From Ignavibacteria bacterium UBA4661 (GTDB lineage: Bacteria > Bacteroidota > Ignavibacteria > Kapaibacteriales > UBA4661): 11,073 nucleotides of DNA. The DNA lies in contig DHLT01000261.1 of assembly GCA_002405405.1 (NCBI GenBank), forward strand, positions 1 through 11,073, read 5' to 3'. The notes under the pieces were generated by a model. It worked only from the letters and a program-made list of their open reading frames with translations. It was not told the origin of the DNA and did no database searches. The position numbers and the translations under genes were made by a program. The first letter of the stretch is position 1. Each line of letters begins with the position of its first letter. Of this stretch, positions 7,623 through 11,073 are shown piece after piece.

Positions 7623-7704
7623 CGGAAGGCGAGGGATTCGAACTCTCATGTACTTGCGTACGGCAGTTTTCAAGACTGCTGCAATACCATTATGCGAGCC
7701 TTCC
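7623..7704 (-). tRNA. tRNA-Ser (anticodon UGA)
   Basis: Read on the minus strand the 82 bases fold as a class II tRNA. The acceptor stem is GGAAGGC/GCCTTCC with G as discriminator base, and the D arm is GCA...TGC with GG in its loop. The anticodon stem GCAGT/ACTGC carries loop CTTGAAA, with anticodon TGA at 7672-7670. The long variable arm is GTAC-GCAA-GTAC, and the T arm is GAGAG TTCGAAT CCCTC. A long variable arm plus TGA identifies serine, reading UCA-type codons. CCA is not encoded. One pair in the T stem (A opposite C) is mismatched. The transcript should end at the terminator at 7585-7615. Confidence 0.95.
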
Positions 7705-7757
7705 GTGCTGAAAGGAGACGCAAATATACGGTAATCTCTATATTCAAGCAACAAAAT

Positions 7758-9458
7758 TTAGTATAAGCTCACCACAACTTTTTGAGAATAGATTGCTTCT
7801 GCCGTTTGAATCGCCATAATGTACATGCCTTGCGGTACATTTGCTGACCATGTAAGTGTATGTTCGCCACTTTGTAAGAGTTGATTATCTGCTAAACGTG
7901 TAACAATTTGTCCAAGGATATTAGTTACTACTACACTGACGCGCTGGCTTCGAGCAAGCACAAAAGATATCCGTGCCGATGACGAAGAAGCAAGGGGGAT
8001 AGGATTGGGTGATACCGACCATAGGGAAATACTAGGTTCTGCGGTCGGGGTAAGTTTACGAACGCTCGTAGCTGTAGTGGGAATAAGTCTGACGGCATCG
8101 GCTGATACTGTCCCAACATTAACGCGATTGCTTATCACTAAAGAATCATTTGCTGTTAGTGAAAATGTGCCGAGGATATTCCATTTATTCATGGTTGTAA
8201 CATCGGATTGATTCACCGTGAACGAACGATTTGCTCCACCTGATAAAGTAATTGGAACATTGCTTGCCCGTGAATTATCTACACTCCACCATACACCTAC
8301 TTGATATTGACCACTAGGAATTCCCGTAAAGCGGAATGCCGCTGTAGCATTGCCTGTGCCTGCATTCGTTACTCGCGCCGCAGTGTTGCGCCAAAATGGA
8401 CCTGCATCAGCACCTGCACTTGTCCACACGCCTGTCTCACGGTACACGATACTCGATTTATCAAACACTAATGCTTGTGGTGGCGTAAAACCAGGCACAT
8501 TCGCAGTAACAACCGATGCTACGGCACGCTGAACATATCCGGTATTCGATGGAATAGAGACAGCTTGATCATTCGTTACCATCGCCGAAGAGCCACCACC
8601 ATCAAGATTGATCGCACCAACACACTGCAAACCAAGCATAATATCGGCAAGCTCCGGCAAGTCGCATCCATCGCTGATGCCCGGTCTGCGTCCATCGACA
8701 ACAACAAGAATTGTCGTACCATCTTGACGAAATCCAATGGCAGTACGTGGATTGGGGGGAGGAATATCAGCAGGGAAAAGTTCAGCCTCGGTTGTTACTG
8801 TTTTCTGTCCGTTGATAACCAGCATCGGACCACCGCCGATAGCCATTTGTGGTCGCCATAGTATGCCTGCGGTTGGAAAAAAAGCAGTGGGTTGTTGTTG
8901 AGGATCATTACCGGAGCGATTAGGGCTTGGTGCTGTGTAGCGATAAATGTCATTGCCAATATCGTATGTCCAGCCCACCGATTTACTGCCATCGGGATTG
9001 ACACCAAATGCTGCGCGAGTAGGAAAAAACGTTGTATTCGTACCTGATGCGCCCGGGCGTGAAAGTGTAGCAATTTGACGTGCAATACGTTGACCGTCTT
9101 TTACAATCAAACTTACGGATCCGCTCGGTACAGAGCCGGATGGTGTCGTGAAAAAACCGCCATTGATCGCAAGTAAGGATGCACCACCGGTACTAGATTG
9201 TGGTATTGCATTGGGAGCAAGATCAATTGCACGTAGATCAACGCCCGACTGTATAAGGGCATAATATGCACGAATGCGTCTGCCTGATGACAAATCTGCT
9301 GTTGTTTCAAAAACACGAATCGAACTTGGAAGCATGATGTTGATGTCTTCGCGTGCAGTCCATGACAGTGTGACTTGTGCATGAAGTTGTTCAATCGTAT
9401 TGATCGACACAAGCAGAGCAAAGGCAACAACACTCTTGAGAAATTTTTGTGTATTCAT
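7758..9458 (-). CDS. Secreted phosphodiester glycosidase (NAGPA domain) with golvesin-like domain and T9SS sorting domain
   Basis: This is a 566-residue exported protein. Residues 1-27 are a signal peptide (KFLK, hydrophobic core, LHA before Q28). Residues about 60-322 match the phosphodiester glycosidase (NAGPA/DUF2233) family: AINGGFF (97-103), GGGPMLVING (208-217), PRTAIGF (237-243), VVVDGRRPGIS (252-262) and INLDGGGSSAM (283-293). In animals this family uncovers mannose-6-phosphate by removing phosphodiester-linked GlcNAc; bacterial substrates are mostly unknown and may be surface glycans. Residues about 328-460 resemble the golvesin/Xly carbohydrate-binding-like domain, with YQVGVWW, SNVPITL, WNILGTF and ADAVRLI. 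Residues about 478-566 form a type A T9SS sorting domain, with SVSPNP, VVVTNILGQIV, LTWSANVPQGMYIM and the ending QKVVVSLY. The protein should cross the outer membrane through T9SS and be anchored or released. It starts 22 bases after the dehydrogenase stop and may share its transcript. Confidence 0.9.
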   Translation of the reverse strand: MNTQKFLKSVVAFALLVSINTIEQLHAQVTLSWTAREDINIMLPSSIRVFETTADLSSGRRIRAYYALIQSGVDLRAIDLAPNAIPQSSTGGASLLAINGGFFTTPSGSVPSGSVSLIVKDGQRIARQIATLSRPGASGTNTTFFPTRAAFGVNPDGSKSVGWTYDIGNDIYRYTAPSPNRSGNDPQQQPTAFFPTAGILWRPQMAIGGGPMLVINGQKTVTTEAELFPADIPPPNPRTAIGFRQDGTTILVVVDGRRPGISDGCDLPELADIMLGLQCVGAINLDGGGSSAMVTNDQAVSIPSNTGYVQRAVASVVTANVPGFTPPQALVFDKSSIVYRETGVWTSAGADAGPFWRNTAARVTNAGTGNATAAFRFTGIPSGQYQVGVWWSVDNSRASNVPITLSGGANRSFTVNQSDVTTMNKWNILGTFSLTANDSLVISNRVNVGTVSADAVRLIPTTATSVRKLTPTAEPSISLWSVSPNPIPLASSSSARISFVLARSQRVSVVVTNILGQIVTRLADNQLLQSGEHTLTWSANVPQGMYIMAIQTAEAIYSQKVVVSLY

Positions 9459-9479
9459 GATGACGAAAACGAAAGATGG

Positions 9480-10667
9480 TTAGGCAAATCCTTGAATGCC
9501 CGTGATATCCGCACCAAGAATCAAGGTGTGAATATCGTGCGTGCCTTCGTATGTTTTTACTGATTCTAAATTTGCTGCATGGCGCATGATGGGGTATTCG
9601 CTGAGGATGCCATTAGCACCATGAATGTCACGTGCTAAACGTGCAACTTCGAGTGCCATCCACACATTATTACGTTTTGCCATCGACACATGTTGGGGCG
9701 TATGAGCATCGTCATCTTTCAGTTGTGCTACACGATAGGCAAGCAATTGTGCTTTAGTAATTTCATTGAGCATCCACACAAGTTTTTCTTGAATCAATTG
9801 AAAACCACCAATCGGGCGATCAAATTGAATCCGTGTTTTTGCATAATTCAGAGCCGATTCATAGCAAGCCATTGCAGCACCGATTGCGCCCCACGCAATG
9901 CCATAACGTGCCTGTGTTAAGCAACCAAGCGGACCGCGTAAACCTTCCACATTCGGCATAAGTGCACTTTCTGGAACATGGCAGTCTTGAAAAATCAATT
10001 CACCCGTAACTGATGCCCGTAGAGAGTGTTTGCCTTTCATTTCTTGTGTCAAAAATCCTTCTGTTCCTTTTTCAACTACAAATCCCCGAATCACGCCATC
10101 AAGTTTTGCCCATACCACAGCAACATCGGCAAGAGTACCATTAGTAATCCACATTTTCGCACCATTCAGAGTATAGCCATTGTTTGTTTTGACAGCAGTT
10201 GTCAGCATCCCGCCGGGATTCGAACCAAAGTCCGGCTCAGTTAAACCAAAGCATCCGATTGCAGAACCATTTGCCAAGCGAGGAAGCCATGTCTTTCTAT
10301 GTTCTTCTGAACCATACTGATAGATGGGATACATCACTAAAGAGTTTTGTACCGAGGCAAAAGAACGCAAGCCTGAGTCGCCACGTTCTAATTCCTGCAT
10401 CGCAACGCCATAGCACAAGCTACTCATGCCTGATCCGCCATATTCAGTCGGCGTGGTAATGCCAAAGACACCGATTTCGCCCATCTTCGTTCCAAGGTGC
10501 ATCGGAAATGTTCCAGCTTCGTAGTGTTTTTCGATAATTGGTAATACCTCCTCATCGACAAAAGATCGTATGGTATCACGTACTAAGCGTACTTCTTCGG
10601 GATATTGGCTTTCGAGATTAAGGTAGTCAAAAGGATTATTTTGAGGGCGCTTGGTTGGGGTTGTCAT
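9480..10667 (-). CDS. Acyl-CoA dehydrogenase family, glutaryl-CoA dehydrogenase-like
   Basis: This is a FAD-dependent cytosolic enzyme of 395 residues, the usual length. Glutaryl-CoA dehydrogenase oxidises and decarboxylates glutaryl-CoA to crotonyl-CoA in lysine, tryptophan and aromatic degradation. Subfamily marks are ELERGDSGLRSFASVQ (92-107), whose E94, R101 and S102 align with human Glu87, Arg94 and Ser95 that bind the glutaryl carboxylate; TEPDFGSNPGGM (143-154) at the flavin; KHSLRASVTGEL (213-224); LTQARYGIAWGAIGAA (250-265); and YEGTHDIHTLILG (373-385) with catalytic base E374. TEPDFGSNP has Asn150 where most family members have Asp. No other lysine or glutarate degradation gene is in the window, so substrate choice rests on these residues. 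The upstream gap to the DUF952 gene is 72 bases, without a clear promoter or Shine-Dalgarno sequence. Confidence 0.9.
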   Translation of the reverse strand: MTTPTKRPQNNPFDYLNLESQYPEEVRLVRDTIRSFVDEEVLPIIEKHYEAGTFPMHLGTKMGEIGVFGITTPTEYGGSGMSSLCYGVAMQELERGDSGLRSFASVQNSLVMYPIYQYGSEEHRKTWLPRLANGSAIGCFGLTEPDFGSNPGGMLTTAVKTNNGYTLNGAKMWITNGTLADVAVVWAKLDGVIRGFVVEKGTEGFLTQEMKGKHSLRASVTGELIFQDCHVPESALMPNVEGLRGPLGCLTQARYGIAWGAIGAAMACYESALNYAKTRIQFDRPIGGFQLIQEKLVWMLNEITKAQLLAYRVAQLKDDDAHTPQHVSMAKRNNVWMALEVARLARDIHGANGILSEYPIMRHAANLESVKTYEGTHDIHTLILGADITGIQGFA

Positions 10668-10739
10668 ATTGCTATAATAGAAAAAGTGAGAAAATTGATA
10701 GTAGAAATTGATGTTGATCTTGTTGTATCAAGACAATGG

Positions 10740-11073
10740 TTAGTAGGTATTGAGTTCCGAAGGTAGAACAAAAATGCCATTGAAATTGGGTTTAATCGTC
10801 ATTGAAAAAACTACGGCAGCAATATTGAAACCCTGTGCGATGTGCGGATAAAGAGAGCCATTTGCTAAAGGGTGATACACAACAGCTGAGCTCAACAATT
10901 TCTCACTGATACGTAATACAACAATCTCGCGCTTGTTCCGAAAGTTTGTATTAATGTACTTTGGTAATTGGTCAACATCACAACAGGGAATAAGGTTGTT
11001 GGCATCTAAATTTTTCGGCTTATAGATCCCTTCTTTTTGTGCGATTTTCCAATCATCGGGAAGTGCTAAGTGA
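10740..11073 (-). CDS. DUF952 family protein, start just outside the window
   Basis: An open frame enters at the right edge and ends at TAA 10742-10740, giving 110 residues that begin HLALPDDWKIAQKEG. This matches the start of DUF952 proteins, which usually read IYHLA..., so only a few N-terminal residues are missing. Other family features are IYKPKNL, the region LIPCCDVDQL where the family usually has FIHCS..Q, IVVLRISEKL, LYPHIAQGFNIAAVV (the PHLYGPLNLDAV region) and GIFVLP near the end. The family is small, cytosolic and of unknown function, sometimes loosely linked to glutathione S-transferase-like annotation. Here the usual His of the IHCS motif is Pro, followed by two Cys, and the Tyr of PHLYG is missing, so this copy is a divergent member. 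It lies upstream of the dehydrogenase gene on the same strand; nothing ties their functions together. Confidence 0.75.
   Translation of the reverse strand, partial: HLALPDDWKIAQKEGIYKPKNLDANNLIPCCDVDQLPKYINTNFRNKREIVVLRISEKLLSSAVVYHPLANGSLYPHIAQGFNIAAVVFSMTIKPNFNGIFVLPSELNTY

Noticed and set aside
7464..7766. A 100-codon plus-strand frame spanning the fbp end, terminator and tRNA
   Set aside because: It crosses a strong terminator and a tRNA gene and overlaps fbp in another frame; it is a chance frame.
8475..8861. A 128-codon open frame on the plus strand
   Set aside because: It lies antisense to the NAGPA catalytic domain and its composition is what an antisense frame of that gene would give.
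10714..10731. A small dyad (ttgat/atcaa) between the DUF952 and dehydrogenase genes
   Set aside because: The stem is only five A/T-rich pairs with no T-run directly after it, so it is not supported as a terminator.
1..11073. CRISPR arrays, insertion sequences, phage genes or a defence cluster
   Set aside because: No regularly spaced repeats, transposase motifs or integrase motifs were seen. The PglZ domain is in a PorX architecture, not a BREX/Pgl defence locus, as no other BREX gene is present.

Overview
The window looks like an ordinary chromosomal stretch from a Bacteroidota/Chlorobiota-type (FCB group) bacterium. The main evidence is a PorX-type response regulator fused to a PglZ domain, plus a secreted protein with a C-terminal type IX secretion (T9SS) sorting domain; both are typical of that group. 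Most genes lack a recognisable Shine-Dalgarno sequence, which also fits; fbp is the exception. The Ignavibacteria/Kapaibacterium side of the group is a plausible guess from protein style, but it is not proven.

Layout, left to right. Positions 1-335 (minus) hold the N-terminal part of a 5-formyltetrahydrofolate cyclo-ligase, cut by the window edge. Positions 336-487 are intergenic, with a REP-like hairpin and a second dyad. A minus-strand block, 488-5038, holds three genes in transcription order: porX, tsaE and a large O-antigen ligase/polymerase-family membrane protein with a periplasmic TPR-like tail. The 243-base gap 5039-5281 is a divergent promoter region with a terminator-like hairpin in the porX leader. 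Two plus-strand genes follow: a tandem-GNAT acyltransferase-like protein (5282-6421) and class I fructose-1,6-bisphosphatase (6527-7543). A strong bidirectional terminator (7585-7615) separates fbp from a minus-strand tRNA-Ser(UGA) at 7623-7704. Further minus-strand genes are a T9SS-exported phosphodiester glycosidase with a golvesin-like domain (7758-9458), a glutaryl-CoA dehydrogenase-like enzyme (9480-10667) and a DUF952 protein (10740-11073) that lacks only its first few residues.

How the genes fit together. Most are housekeeping or metabolic: folate one-carbon metabolism, tRNA t6A modification, gluconeogenesis and acyl-CoA oxidation. A surface theme links porX (T9SS regulation), the O-antigen ligase-like protein (surface glycan assembly) and the T9SS cargo protein. 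Their proximity suggests a functional link but does not prove one. No mobile element, CRISPR array, phage gene or clear novel multi-gene system was found. The points most worth a second look are the porX leader hairpin, the REP-like hairpin at 358-408, the cargo protein's domain combination, and small deviations in the tRNA, DUF952 and dehydrogenase motifs.
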